Below, in pieces: positions 45,101 through 55,659 of a stretch of 64,000 bases of DNA (its first letter is position 1; each line of letters opens with the position of its first letter). The DNA lies in assembly GCA_918807975.1 (NCBI GenBank), contig OU964935.1:10875823-10939822 (forward strand). Reading direction: 5' to 3'. The DNA comes from Aplidium turbinatum. Its lineage: Eukaryota; Chordata; Ascidiacea; Aplousobranchia; Polyclinidae. A program made the translations under genes and the position numbers. The notes under the pieces were generated by a model. It searched no databases. It was not told the DNA's origin and saw nothing but the letters and a program-made list of their open reading frames with translations.

Positions 45101-48100
45101 GTAAAAAGAGCATAAAACTTCCATTCTGATTAGTATGCAAAGGTTAGCTACCTATTAGTCAAAACAAGTTGTCATATTTTAAGTTAATTACACTTGAACA
45201 AGAAGAGTAACATCGAAATGAGGTATACACTCAAAATTATTATACAGTATATTTAAGATTGGATGACTGTTATAGTCACGTAGTCAAGAGGCAAGAGTAA
45301 CTGCAGGACGCTTAAGAAGAAGCAGATTGGTCTCTGCTCCAAAACAAGTTGTCATTTATTTCCGAATTCTAACATGCTTGTAATTGAAGACCTGAGTTGT
45401 AGAATTGTCACATTTTGTTGAAATTGAGATCACCAAAATATGTTGTATGATAGTCAATGCCTGCTCCTGCGCAAAATTGATTTAAAAGGCGGCTTAATTT
45501 CGCTATACCACACGCTGGTGTTGCATAGAAATGAAAACTTAAACAACGTTGAAAAAATTCGCAAGTACGTAGAAGTTAAGTCATATTTAGTACGTATTTA
45601 GTACGAAGTCGTATTTTAAAGTTTACGTAGCTCTTCAACTCAGATCTTTGATTAGACACAAACACTGCATCTGCATTCTTGTCATCCCATTCAGTTGAAT
45701 TAATACTGGCCTCAGTTGGGACACAGTTTAATATCCTGTATCTTATTGAAATAAAATTTGGGCTGTGCAACCCAATGTTTCACATCGTTTAGGAGTAGGC
45801 CAATAGCTTCTGATCTTAAAAGTAAATGCAAATTACCTCATGGAGCATGCCTTGGCCAAATTTATCTTGGCAATTAATATCCGCTCCTCTTTTCAGCAAT
45901 TCCTCTATGAAGTCTAAGTTAACCTTCAATCAACAAAAAAATTGTTATTAATTTTGCTGCCTATTTGCTGATAATATGTTTCTGCTGTCGACAAAAACGA
46001 CTGCAATACTTCATGTAGGCTTAAATTGAGGGTGACTGCATGACTTGAAAACCATAATGGTCACTTTGCAGTTTTCCGTTGTTATTTACTTGAAAGATGC
46101 AGTATAACTTACTTTTATTTGATTTATTGTTTGTTAAGTATAATTCTTTCGCATGCTGTCTTCATTTGCTGTTATCTGAATACGGAATCGCACAACAAAA
46201 TACATCAGTCAAGTCAAAATTTAAATTTATGTTGTTAGTGTCACTTGTCTACCTCATCTTCGCTTTCATTGCGCTTTGCCAAGTTGATAAAATGAGAAAG
46301 CAGAGTCATGTTAAGTTGGGCTTGTGTCGCGTCATCTGGAAAAATAAGGGAACACCAACGTCACCAACTTTTCATTACATAATCGAGGTGTACGTCAAGG
46401 CGAAGAAAAACTTAATGTCTTCCATGCTTATTTACTGCGTCTAGTTGTCTGTTGTGTTACATTTATATTAATCTGTGTGAGCTAAAGTATGTTATCGTAA
46501 TAAACGTAAAATAAAAACGTGATTCTTATTATTACAGTAAATTACTAGTATTGGAAGAACATGCAAAGGAGCATAGAAAGAATAATACATGTGTATTAAA
46601 GAGAAATAGAAAAAACAAGATTAGAAATCAAGTTATCAGACAAATCTCAAAGATGTCATTGAAAATAGCAACAAATCTGAAGTGGCAATGGGCGGGACAT
46701 GTAGCAAGATTGACAGACAGCAGATGGGCCAAAATAACCACAGAATGCACCTCAAGATATATGAAAAACTAAAGGGAGACCAAAAAAGATGGCAGGATGA
46801 CATTGAAGAAAAGATTGACATCACCTAGATAAGAACAGCGAAAGATAGAATGGTGTGGAAACATATATGGAGGCCATTTGCTAGCAGTGGCATAAATGGC
46901 TGATAATGATGATGATGATGATTACTAGTATTATTGTTATTCCACCTTCAAGCATGCCTTTCAGTGCTCTGCCATAGACACAGTCGCATGCTTATGAGCG
47001 GTGTCGAACCAGCGCCCGTTCGAGTGCTACACCAAGGCTCTCACAACTCGGCTATGCATGCTTGAAGATGGACACAAAGATGCCCTTCCTTCCGGTCCAC
47101 TTTATCCAAATCTTTAACCACTGGGCATAAGTCTGGATACGACAACTATTTCATTCGCAAAAATGACAAAAATTTTCGGTAGTATATTGCTATATGACTA
47201 GGCTAAAAAACACCAAAAATGTTGGCTATGTTCACTACTTACATTTCTTGTTTTTTCCAACGGCGTCTACATCATCATCCAGCCCGATAGTGTCTTCTGA
47301 TCCTGAAGAAAGTAGGCAACTGTCATGAGTCTACTACAGGTTGTGAACTGCGCACATGGCGATTGAGAAAGGAAAAACTGAGCTAGCAACGTTTCAGCAA
47401 GTGATGGCTGAAAGTTGGCAAACGATGAAACTGAGCAAGTAACACCTGAGCAAGCCGAAACCTACTATGTCACAATTCATTAAAGTCAATAAATTCAGTT
47501 TAACAAGCGATGACCAAGCAAGACCGATGCTACATGAAAATCTCATTTGCTTACTTGGACAGTAGCTGAAATGTAGCCTACTTGCCGAGTTGAAGCCTTG
47601 GTTGAAGCACTTGGTGAGTTGTCGTGCCGAGTGGTCAAACGACCACTGTTATTTACGGTGGGTATCAACAGAAAAACTTTCATACGGTCAAAGAGAGCCA
47701 TCCGAAAATTTTAAATGCACAGATTGACTCTTTATATCACATCAGCTTATTCTGATATAATATGCACAGCTATTGAGTAAACTGCAAATCTAGTGTGTGT
47801 TTAAAGCCTGCTGAAAAACAGTGAACACCCAAAAATGATCACCATACGCAACTGATCATCACAGCCTTGACATAATGTACGTTGGCTATTTGTTGTTCAA
47901 AACAATTTAAGAACATTAAGAACATTGTTACCTCTATTTACAAACAGAATCTTACATTGGATTAATTGTTTTTTTTTTATTTCATTTTCATATGTTGTTT
48001 ATTTTTTAATTATGTGGGCATGCTAGCTATAAGCATGCATGCTTTGTTATGGGATGCAAATAACTGTTTTATGCGGGTAGCAAGTTCAAGAGTGTCAGTC

Positions 48101-49914
48101 TGAGGTGCCCAAACAGCTTGCTCATAGTGGACACCTACCATCATAAGTCCACTCACGTATGTATGATGGTTGACTGGAAGCCCTTCGTGTTTTTACCAAA
48201 TGATTCCATCTTGTGCCAATGGCTCGTGACGTCACAACATCACCAAGAGACATGCCATTTGCCTAGAAAACATTTGAGAAATTTGTATTAAACAAAAGTT
48301 TTGCTAAACTTGTTTTTATTTTGGACCATGAAAATAAAAAAACAATATGTGCACATTGCCTGTAGCAAAGGTGTAGAAAAAGATGGAAGTTGAATCTTTG
48401 AAATGAAATAAAAGTTCATCTTGTATTGTATAGGCTAATAGTTACACAAGATGTCACAACTTAGATAAATATGGAGGATAAATTTCACCTCAGAGATTTG
48501 ACTTCCTGAAACTCAGAAAAATGAAATGCTAAAAAGGAAAATAAAATTCCTTAATTTTAATTTGTAAATAGTTGGTGGGAGTTGGCTATTTTTTATTTTT
48601 TTACAAAGTCTGCAAGATGTAAACGAGAGTAGGTTATAAATTTCAAAAACTTCTGGTAAACATGGTACCCAAAGTAAAAATTCTTGCATCATGCTCTAGC
48701 TCAAATTACGCCTTGATCTAGCTAGTTACTGGAAGAAAAAATAATGTTTCACAGCTTACCGAGGGATCTTTCTTAGGAAGGGTGGCTACGAAGCTTTTAT
48801 TTTCATACGCAAGATCTTCTTCGGCGTTTCCGTCTAAAAAAGCATATATTGAAAATGCAGTCAATCGGTTCACATTTCATTTGATTAACCTTAATCAAGT
48901 TCACTTGTCCAATATAACTTTTCTGTATAATTTTTCCTGCTTAACCGCACGTTAAATCGGAACAATTTGATAGACCTTCTGACGACCCAAGCAGGCTATG
49001 CGATACTAGAGCACGATAGAAGGCTAAGCTATGTTTGTAATTCAAAAAAATGTTTATACTGTTTATACGTTAGCTGTAGCCATCTCTGTGACATTTAGAC
49101 TGGTGAGTATAAAAGATTTTTATCAAATGCAACGGTTGTTTTTAACGAGATAAATAATATATATTTTACAATGCAAAAAAAATACGTTTTGCAATGTCCA
49201 GTCTCCAATAAGCTAATGCTCGGAGGTTGAAGATTCAGATTTAAATGGATGATTTAACGCAATGGAGCAAATCTTCATAAACACATTCAAGTGTAGCCTA
49301 CAATATTTTTAATTGCCTTGTCGAAGACACGGTTGCGTGCTCTGGACAGGTGTTAAATTGATGTCATCTCAAAAGTCGTAGCCTACCAGGCTACCAGTGC
49401 TTTCACAACTTGGCCATGCAGCCGAGAAGAGACATTGATGGGGCTATACCAAACTGAGTTTTAAGTAGCTTGTTATAGTAGCTTCAAGTCTTCGTAAATC
49501 CAATTGACAATTTTTTAAGAGGATAGATTACAAATTGAAATTGCAAACACAAGAACTCTACACTGTACAGTATTATACTACTATGACCATGGTAATCTAT
49601 GACATGTTAATCTAATAGCCTAATAATAAATATCAAATAATATATTTTGTCATTCTTATTTTTTGCTTGCGACTTCTTTTGTTCCGGTACGGTATGCAAT
49701 TTAACTACTGTACCTTACGTTGAAAATACGTGTTGGATTGTCTGTTTGAAGGTGAATGCGTGCATTCAAGATATTTGTAAAAAGTAAACATTGAAGATGT
49801 TTCTTTAACTAAGTAAAGAAGCAATCCTTCCCTTATTTGTCATTCAACACCATTCAGGCATGACATACCGTTTGTTCCAACAGCGCTGGACTTGTCAGTT
49901 TGTTTTTGCTCCAT
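27109..49914 (-). CDS. Channel gene A: ankyrin-repeat, six-TM TRP-like cation channel, complete
   Basis: 25 coding exons chain in phase (3048 nt, 1015 aa). From the 5' end: 49869-49914, 48760-48833, 48139-48262, 47243-47302, 46253-46335, 45837-45923, 44990-45063, 44088-44164, 43533-43694, 43017-43126, 42515-42608, 42297-42354, 40502-40610, 39931-40140, 39443-39559, 38944-39146, 38578-38693, 37893-38100, 37179-37280, 36682-36841, 33773-33973, 30886-31043, 28412-28540, 27919-28008, 27109-27304. The start is MEQKQTDKSSAVG. About five to six ankyrin repeats (GADINCQDKFGQGMLHEAA, RTALHIAAA, QTPLHFAAR) precede S1-S6. The pore is LFRMTLVDEY, S6 ends INLFIALLSDTFQR, then coiled coils and a C-terminal SNV. 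It is an ion-transport channel of the TRP superfamily; the subfamily is unclear. It is probably a plasma-membrane, calcium-permeable channel (inference from the acidic filter). Confidence 0.9.
27588..27852. mobile_element. hAT-like MITE in channel A intron
   Basis: Ends CAGTGGCGCCGGCAGGGGGG and GTCTGGCGGCGCCACTG with exact 8-bp duplications AACCTACA (27580-27587, 27853-27860). It is 265 bp, non-coding, between the last two exons. Confidence 0.9.
29340..29475 (-). mobile_element. tRNA-like SINE head inside the GATAA element
   Basis: The minus strand reads TTACCTCAGTGGTTTGATTC and then GAAGATTCGATACC, acceptable A and B boxes spaced as in a tRNA. It is probably a SINE that landed in the transposon. 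Confidence 0.4.
29885..30075 (-). mobile_element. tRNA-derived SINE (Ser-like), longest copy
   Basis: On the minus strand: GCATAGCCGAGTGGTGAGAG (A box) and then the body GGCAGGACACTGTCTTTCGC. The tail GGCATGCCTGAAGGTGGACA ends at TGGATACGACGACG. The copy lies inside the GATAA-array element and so is younger than it. Confidence 0.65.
31325..33194. mobile_element. Middle hAT-like element of the second nest
   Basis: Ends CAGTGCCGTGTCAAGGGGGG and GGTTTAACACAGCACTG, with exact duplications GTTTCAAG (31317-31324, 33195-33202). The interior is mostly AT-rich without a recognisable transposase frame. Confidence 0.9.
32752..32936. mobile_element. Inner foldback MITE of the second nest
   Basis: 185 bp with long arms: GGAGCTGGTATAAAAGTCCC then CCCCCCTTGGCAACTCATGA on the left; TCATGAGTTGCCAAGGGTGG then ACGTGTACCAGCTCC on the right. 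Exact duplications CCAGTATT (32744-32751, 32937-32944). Confidence 0.88.
34449..35282 (-). mobile_element. hAT element with a transposase C-terminus scrap
   Basis: Ends CAGGGGTGACGAACCTTTTT and CCGCAGGTTCATCACCTCTG, with exact duplications CTTTACAC (34441-34448, 35283-35290). On the minus strand at about 34970-35150 a frame reads TYLCEQFFSKMHFTKSRYRS and then RLTDENLSMQLRVATS, the hAT dimerisation region. A perfect 25-bp inverted repeat lies at 34673-34697 and 34779-34803. Confidence 0.9.
35283..36395. other. Intron, no feature recognised
   Basis: AT-rich channel A intron sequence downstream of the hAT insertion. I see no exon or transposon end. Confidence 0.4.
36396..36640 (+). mobile_element. 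tRNA-derived SINE, second family
   Basis: A box TGGCTAGTGCTGG and B box GGTTCGATGCC, followed by CATGGCACTCAGCAAAAGGA and TGCTTTGTAGAGCGCTGGGA. A diverged relative is at 61380-61605. It lies next to the exon at 36682-36841 in a channel A intron. Confidence 0.65.
36682..42354 (-). other. Channel A membrane domain (pre-S1 to post-S6 coil)
   Basis: S1 is RTLIINLIFVLIWTILGIAY; S2 is WWRIFFLVLGCLIAIYYVF; S3 is DWTVYFFVFLVTLLHII. The S3-S4 loop has four cysteines (PCCSFSAPC, EVC) and two N-glycosylation sequons (NFS, NLS). S4 is RIFVITILFLWLRMMKF; S5 lies in FGPFIVMLGKLTWDIVRFFY and the FWMIFG that follows; the pore helix and filter are TLFTLFRMTLVDEY; S6 lies in AYILISTFLAVSAILCINLF. After S6 come VYDNANANAVMQQAALM and YDDDLTSVQDSDLKKVTIK, an acidic then helical stretch. 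Confidence 0.9.
40611..42296. other. Channel A intron with a dispersed repeat module
   Basis: Largest intron of the membrane domain. The segment 42000-42140 (TCTACAAGTATACGAAACTG) matches the modules at 950-1055 and 24226-24305. Otherwise nothing recognised. Confidence 0.4.
42790..42895 (-). mobile_element. tRNA-derived SINE (Ser-like)
   Basis: The minus strand reads GCGTAGCCGAGTGGTGAAAA (A box) and then GTGGGTTCGAAACCGCTCCA (B box) and ACACGGCTTTGTCTCGGC. This is the cleanest pol III head of the family in the window. Confidence 0.7.
44240..44496 (-). mobile_element. hAT-like MITE, CAGGCCCGGATTTA family
   Basis: Ends CAGGGCCGGATTTAGCTGAT and CCTAAATCCGGGCCTG, exact duplications GTTGTAAA (44232-44239, 44497-44504). 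The inner palindrome TTTTTCGCGC/GCGCGAAAAA is shared with the copies at 53570 and 63078; this copy is inverted relative to them. It lies in a channel A ankyrin intron. Confidence 0.92.
46525..46925 (+). mobile_element. LINE 3' fragment with (GAT)n tail
   Basis: A frame reads KMSLKIATNLKWQWAGHVAR and LTDSRWAKITTEC, typical of the C-terminus of invertebrate endonuclease/RT LINEs. After frame changes it ends in GATAATGATGATGATGATGA. Inactive. Confidence 0.75.
46935..47155. mobile_element. SINE copy with head and tail in opposite orientations
   Basis: The first half (46940-47065) matches the minus-strand Ser-like head (ACCAGCGCCCGTTCG, AACTCGGCTATGCATGC). The second half (47065-47150, GGACACAAAGATGCCCTTCC to TCTGGATACGACAAC) matches the family tail in the other orientation. 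This suggests two abutting insertions or an inversion. Confidence 0.5.
49215..49435 (-). mobile_element. tRNA-derived SINE (Ser-like), diverged
   Basis: TTGTCGAAGACACGGTTGCG, GTGCTCTGGACAGG and AACTTGGCCATGCAGCCGAG on the plus strand are the reverse complement of the family body and head. It is near the 5' end of channel A, in its first intron. Confidence 0.5.
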
Positions 49915-52561
49915 GGTAACTTCCAATAGCGCTACCCAGCGATTCTGATTTTCAACAATCACTATTTACAAAGCAGGTGTTAGGCAGCAGGTCAGTATAT
50001 CAACATGTCAGAATATAATTGCACATTGATATCATCATTACAGTATCAGCTGAAGCAACATATTTATTTAAGTATTAACATCTGTAACGAAAACATATTG
50101 CATTTTTTACTAATGTAAATAGTAAACTGAAGGCAATGTTGCATGCCACTAGGTTGGAGCTTAGGTTGGAACTTTCGGTAAGAACATTGCCGGTGCTGTA
50201 CAAATACACGCAAGCAAACAAAGGCCAAAGAAGTTGCTTCAAGAAACACTTTTTCACTTAAAACATATTCATAAGAATGATTAAAGTGCTCTTCAACTTG
50301 TTTTGTTACGGTGCACCTTTAAAATTGTTGTGACACACTCATGCACTTTATTTAATTCAAAGGTAAACCGAGGTGAATCGCGATATAAAAATCACCTTCC
50401 ATTTTGCAAAGAAGCTATTACTATATGAAACACGCAAACAAAATTGAGCAAGTTATATTTAATAACTTATTATTCGTTGCATTTGCATATATAAACCAAA
50501 AACTCAAACCGAGGTATGCTCTTCCTTTCAATTGCTTCCCTCATTAACGTGTGTAATTGAATTTCTTTTTCGAGGTTTAATTTCACACTGATAAAAAAAC
50601 TCCTTACGCATAAATACGTTGTTGGCATTGTGTATTCTGGCGCGATTAAAAGTACACTTGGTAGTCAGTGTATAGTGTCTCTTAAAATAATGCTATCATG
50701 AAAAAATCTGATCGGAGATCTACTAAATCTTCGAGTTCTGTAGTAGGCTAAGCCTGCCATGAATAAAAAATTGTAATAAGAAATCATTTTTAGTGGGATA
50801 ATTTTCGTCCCGGACGCGTTTATGACGAAAAATAAAATAAAATGATATCCAAAAGTAGGCATAGGCCTACGTGTGGCATTCCGTTCACCATTTAGTTCCC
50901 ACAATTTTCTTGCAACAAATTTGGATGGGCATCAATATGTTGGAGCGGTTGTTAAAATGTCCGCGTTCTTTTATAAAGTTGCGCATGTCTTAATTTTAAC
51001 ACCCAAGCCCAAGCTCAATGGTAACCCAATTTTAATGCCCGTAATGATAATTGGTAACCAAGAATAAGAAATCATAAAGTTTGAAAAATGATTTGTAGCC
51101 GGAAGAAAGCAAGTTATAAGTTTACCAAAAACTGAAACGTTTAATTTGGCATCGCAAACTTTCGATTTGGTTCCGGACAGTTTCATGAGTGGTTGGATTG
51201 CTCTGGCAGATTTAAATAAACCACAGCTATAAATCAAGTTCTGTACAAAAATATTATAGACTAACGCTGACGAACGTTCCTCGAGTTATGCTACAACAGA
51301 AATTAAGTATTGGGATTGTTTCTCTGGTCTTTATTGAAGCTAATATATGAGGAAGATACGCCTATAGCCACCGTCAGATTTCAGTTAGCCTATTAAATCA
51401 GAACGAGCAAAATGCTTTCAAAAGGTTTCAGAATTCGAACTTTGAGAGAAAGTTTCTCCAATATTAAAAAAAAATACCAAAAAAACTGTTGCAGCTTACT
51501 AATGCAAATAGTTGAGACTTCTAATCACGAGCATGGTCTATTCTCTTGCTTATCCTATATTCCGGCGTGTTCTAAAATTGCACTCAACGTACAGAAGCAG
51601 GCTGTGCTCCATGAATTACATTAATGTTGATGACATACCAATAAATTCAAAAACTTGTTGGAGAAGAGTTTTAAGCTTATTTGTTGCTAAAGTGGAATCG
51701 CATCACAGCAGGCTAAGTAAACTGACTGTTTACGGACAAACACATTCATATCTATCTTTTTCATTGGTTAACTTGTCTTAGAAAAACAAAAAGGACAGTA
51801 TGCTATCCAGAAGTCGGATTAGGGTTAGACTACTTTCTAAAAGCTACAGCTTCTCGCAAAAAAAAAACAATCGAAAAAATCTGTGGTAGCTATAAAAGAA
51901 TATATCAAACCTTTTTTTGTGTAGTAACAAACTGTTTGATTCCACAGTGGGGATAGAAAATATCTTTTGCTAAAAAACAACACGGGGCAATACGTTCATA
52001 AATGTCGAACAGTGCGCCTGCCTGAGAAAAATTAAACGGCTAATTCTAAAATCTCAGCTCAAGACACACAATTATTCTCATTCAACTAACACAGGATCAA
52101 AAGCTTGAACGATGAACAAATATTCGCTTGCAAACAATGGCACACCTCCGCCCAATTCAGATAATGTAAAGAACACAGTGTAAGAAGGGGAATGCCATAT
52201 TAATATTATTTCGCTAAACAAAAATGGATTTCGGTTTTCTTTCAGAAGAAGGTATGAGATTGTTTCCATTGTATCCATAGCAAGTTAGCATTGAAAACTG
52301 TAAATTGGCAACTGTTCCATTGTGATAGCCTACAGTAGATAAAGTGCACGACAGTTTCCTGGGTTTCGAATAAAACAATCCAACATGTGTTAGATTCTTG
52401 ACATTACTCATGCGTGAGCAAGACGGCGCGCACGATCTCATAACTCTTAAAGCTATCTCATATTCAAGCACTCAAAATGAAACGCCTATGTTGCCAAATG
52501 CTTAACTCAAGAAAACAGAGGCCAGTCACACGACACTTTTTTTGGCAAATCGAAGTTTCAT
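49915..52561. other. Upstream region of channel gene A
   Basis: No confident gene. It should hold the channel A promoter and 5' UTR, but I recognise no core element. A minus-strand stretch at about 51128-51230 (LFKSARAIQPLMKLSGTKSK) has possible splice borders and could be an exon; support is weak. Confidence 0.35.
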
Positions 52562-52905
52562 CATCAGTCGTCATCTCCGCCTGCAGCAGATTGCGCATCA
52601 ACATGGGTTATTTGCTTCCAAGAGTGGCGATTTTGAGCCAACTTGCCCAGTGTCGCCAAGTTGAGTCCGGTACATGATTGAATGTTGTCTTGCCATCGTT
52701 TTGGTTGTCTGCCACGTTTTCTTTTTCCTTCTACTTTTCCTTCTGTGCAAACTTTGCTGATTCCGAATTGTGATCTTTTAGTGTGGCCGAACAGTTTTAA
52801 AACTTTAGATTTTATTATTGCTGCAATTGGTTGTAATTTTGTCATAGTTAAAAGATCTTCTGTTTTCGTGTGGTCAAGTAGCCTTTTGTTGGTCATGCTT
52901 CTCAT
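52562..52905 (-). mobile_element. LINE 3' fragment, minus strand
   Basis: An open frame reads LLDHTKTEDLLTMTKLQPIA, KLFGHTKRS, KRKRGRQPKRWQDNIQ and ends AAGGDDD. It is a 5'-truncated LINE C-terminus with a tail ending in GACGACTGATGATGA (minus strand). Confidence 0.75.
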
Positions 52906-53569
52906 GATGTGATTTTGGAAGGTAGTGAGTTTTTTATCGAAGTTTACTATACATCAAATCAATCACTTTCCATACAGTGATGAAAAAAAAGGTATTGATT
53001 GACAAACTACAACAATGTGTAAAACAAATACATTTCAGAAATTTGCAATCTTGTTTATTTTAACGCAAGGCTTGGTCATTTTTGTTGTGATTAATTTTGC
53101 TTACTGTTAAAAACTTCCTTTCGAAACTAATGCATGTGATTGGTTTTGATTGTGAACTCAAAACGAAGCGATTCTAATTGTAAAAATTTTTGTAAAATTA
53201 AAAGCAAGTATTTTTGCGTTATGTTTTTCAAATTAGTTGTATTGAATTGAGAACAAATACTTTTCGAAACCTTCGGCAAAATTTTTTTTTTACCGCAAGG
53301 AAATTTGTTTCGACGTAAATTTTTTTGTGGCATAGTTTCATTTTCTTTCTTTTTAATGCCTTAGCGTAGAATTTCTATTGTTAAAAATAAAATTTCCTTT
53401 TTATTTTGCAGCACTTAACGAAAATTTGTTTTGAACAGCATCGGAAACACTCTAAGGAAATCTCAGTGTAGCCTACATTCTATATAGAATTATTGTAGGC
53501 CACGGAGTACGTAAATAAACGAAGCCATGCCATGGCAAAGGAAGACAAAAACATGTAAGGATAACCGAC

Positions 53570-53915
53570 CAGGCCCGGATTTAGGGGGTGCGGTTGCCCT
53601 GGGCCCCTTTTTGAAGGGCCTCTAGACTTGGAAAAATGTAATTTTGTGTTATTATTTTCTCTCAGCCTTTGAAGTTTCTGCAAAATGCCTTCTTTGTCTT
53701 TCCAGGTTAATTTTTAGTCACAAACTTGCGACTGAGCTTGGCGTGAAGGCATTAGCAACGGCGTGGCGCGTGGGTGACTTTCAAGTTACCTTGTACAGTT
53801 TTTCGCGCCGAGGGAGCGAAAAACCTTTTGCACCGGGGCCTCCCAATTTAAAAGTGCCCCGGGCCCTCCCAATCTAAAAGTGCCCCGGGCCCTCTATCAG
53901 TTAAACTCGACCCTG
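53570..53915 (+). mobile_element. hAT-like MITE, CAGGCCCGGATTTA family
   Basis: Starts CAGGCCCGGATTTAGGGGGT and ends CTATCAGTTAAACTCGACCCTG. Flanks TAACCGAC and CAACCGAC match at 7 of 8. The interior has GTTTTTCGCGCCGAGGGAGC. It is intergenic, between the two channel genes. The repeated GTGCCCCGGGCCCTCC block near its right end appears twice. Confidence 0.85.
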
Positions 53916-53923
53916 CAACCGAC

Positions 53924-54963
53924 AACATTGTAAAAATTTCATCGAATGAAACATTACAATAGGCTACTTCAAATTACGAAATAAGTTACTGTAAGCTGTG
54001 CAACACAAAGCTAGCTTTGTGCCATGTAGGCCTAACCTCCACAAAACCTAACATAAAACGATGTGCAAAGACACAGCAGATTGTCTTGCAGTCTGTTTCT
54101 AACCTGCGAGTGTAAAATACTTCCCTGTTAAAACTTATGAATTGATTAATCATACTAATAAGACATTATTACTAACACATGCAATATCTTTCAATCAAAA
54201 GTTATTCACAGCCAGAAAGCCAGAACATGATTGCAAAATAGGCTACTGACTGGTTTCTCTGCATGTGAAGAGGGAGGTGCAAATGCAGTCCTTTACTATC
54301 ATGCATGTACACAGCTATGGCGAAAACAAAACATAGGCAAAATTTTTTTGTTTGTTTAAAAGTAGTTTTAAAAAGTAAGATGCTTTTTAATTTTCACGCA
54401 CATGAAAGTTGTTGAATAAATCGTAATGAGTGTGAAGCGTTTAGTCTAACTGTTGTAACAAAAATTCGCGTAAGTTCATAAATTTTGCAGTGTTTAGAAT
54501 AAAAGCTGATGTTAAAAGTGTAGGTAACTTACAAATTTTTCCTTTTCTCAAACAAAGAATTGATTCACTTTGAAACATTGGTTAAATTGTTGCTTAAAAT
54601 TGTTGACAAGTACCAACTAGCTGTATTTGGAATAAAAAAAAGGCTAAATGTTAAAACTGATCTCCAGTTGCTTACGTCATAGCCTACATCAAAAATTAGA
54701 TCAATGGGATCTTTTTAATCATGCATGCACAAACCTTTTATTTCGAAAGCACGAGATCATGCAATAATCCTACAGTAGCAAACAGTAACACAGTGAAGCA
54801 ATGTAATACAGTAATGCAATAAAATTTTACAACGTCTTTCTCGACATGCTACATTCTTACGTACCACATTTGAACAAATGATAACTTAAGGAGGTAAAGT
54901 TTACAGGAAAAAAAGCGTAAATAATAAAGTAATAAGAATATATAGCACCCTTGGCATAGACAT
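53924..54963. other. Intergenic spacer between the channel genes
   Basis: AT-rich, with no gene, repeat array or terminus recognised. Confidence 0.4.
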
Positions 54964-55077
54964 CTATCTCCAAACATCGTCAAACAACTCAGACATCAAC
55001 GCACATAACCTTGCAGCTTCATCGGTGTTGTACATAAATTTATCATTTAGTGCTTTTATAAAAAGTTCATATGATCT
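54964..55077 (-). CDS. Orphan terminal-exon candidate, unknown protein
   Basis: On the minus strand, a good acceptor (TTTGCTTTTGTTAG) is followed by a phase-0 open segment of 37 codons ending at TAG 54964-54966. It reads RSYELFIKALNDKFMYNTDE and then AARLCALMSELFDDVWR. The composition is protein-like and helical, and the other frames are closed. I do not recognise it. It lies about 580 bases past the stop of channel gene B on the same strand, so it could be an alternative last exon, the end of another gene, or a relic. I found no convincing partner exon next to it. Confidence 0.4.
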   Translation of the reverse strand, partial: RSYELFIKALNDKFMYNTDEAARLCALMSELFDDVWR

Positions 55078-55238
55078 CTAACAAAAGCAAACAACATCAT
55101 TTGATTTAAAGTGTTAATTGGTTTACAGTGGTGCAAAATAAACTCAAAACGAAAATAGAGAACAATTAAACAAAACACAGTTGATATACTTAATTAGTAT
55201 GAAATTTCAACCCTTTCATTTAATAAATATCATTTGCA

Positions 55239-55244
55239 TTTATT
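55239..55244 (-). terminator. Candidate poly(A) signal of channel gene B
   Basis: AATAAA on the minus strand about 415 bases after the stop at 55660. If used, the orphan exon at 54964-55077 would lie outside this mRNA. Confidence 0.3.
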
Positions 55245-55659
55245 CTTCGTGAGTTAAGGTGTGGGTTTACAATAGATTAGACTTGCTTTCATTGAAAAGC
55301 AACCTTATTCCAACTACAGTAAATTAAGACAGACAGTTAGCAAGTGTGCAAGTGTGATTGTAAATCGCAGTAGTTTTAAACACTGAGTTTGCATACAAGA
55401 TCAGTCTGCACTTGTGAGTAATTGTGTAGGCTACTTATTATTTCGACCCCGATTTCGACAGAAGAAGCTTTCTTGTTAACTCAAGAACTTCAAACTGTTT
55501 TTGAATTTGCAGCGTTTGTATTTAAGAAGTCACTTCTATACTTTACTTGACAATATTCTGAGACAATACAAAATACTATTGGAATGGAAATAAATAAATA
55601 CTTCAATATCTCCCTGCAATAACTAAGACTTCAAACATTAACGAGAAGCAAAGCTGCAG

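Larger units (their letters stand above)
42515..49914 (-). other. Channel A cytoplasmic N-terminus with ankyrin repeats
   Basis: Eleven exons. The first four encode a polar, acidic lead (GLDDDVDAVGKNKK). Then come VNLDFIEELLKRGADINCQD, AWHTDIMVFLLEFGADVNIA, YHRTALHIAAAVDYPEMVEL, QTPLHFAARNDAVGSLKMLI, GRTPIFVAAELDRSETARYL and GQICMTHMITKMGP. These are consecutive ankyrin units whose boundaries do not match the exon edges. The linker ALDQFHRKDRANRKQYFYLN leads to S1. Introns hold a hAT MITE and several SINEs. Confidence 0.88.

Noticed and set aside
46097-46444. 115-codon plus-strand open frame
   Set aside because: It overlaps the minus-strand channel exon 46253-46335, which has splice and phase support.
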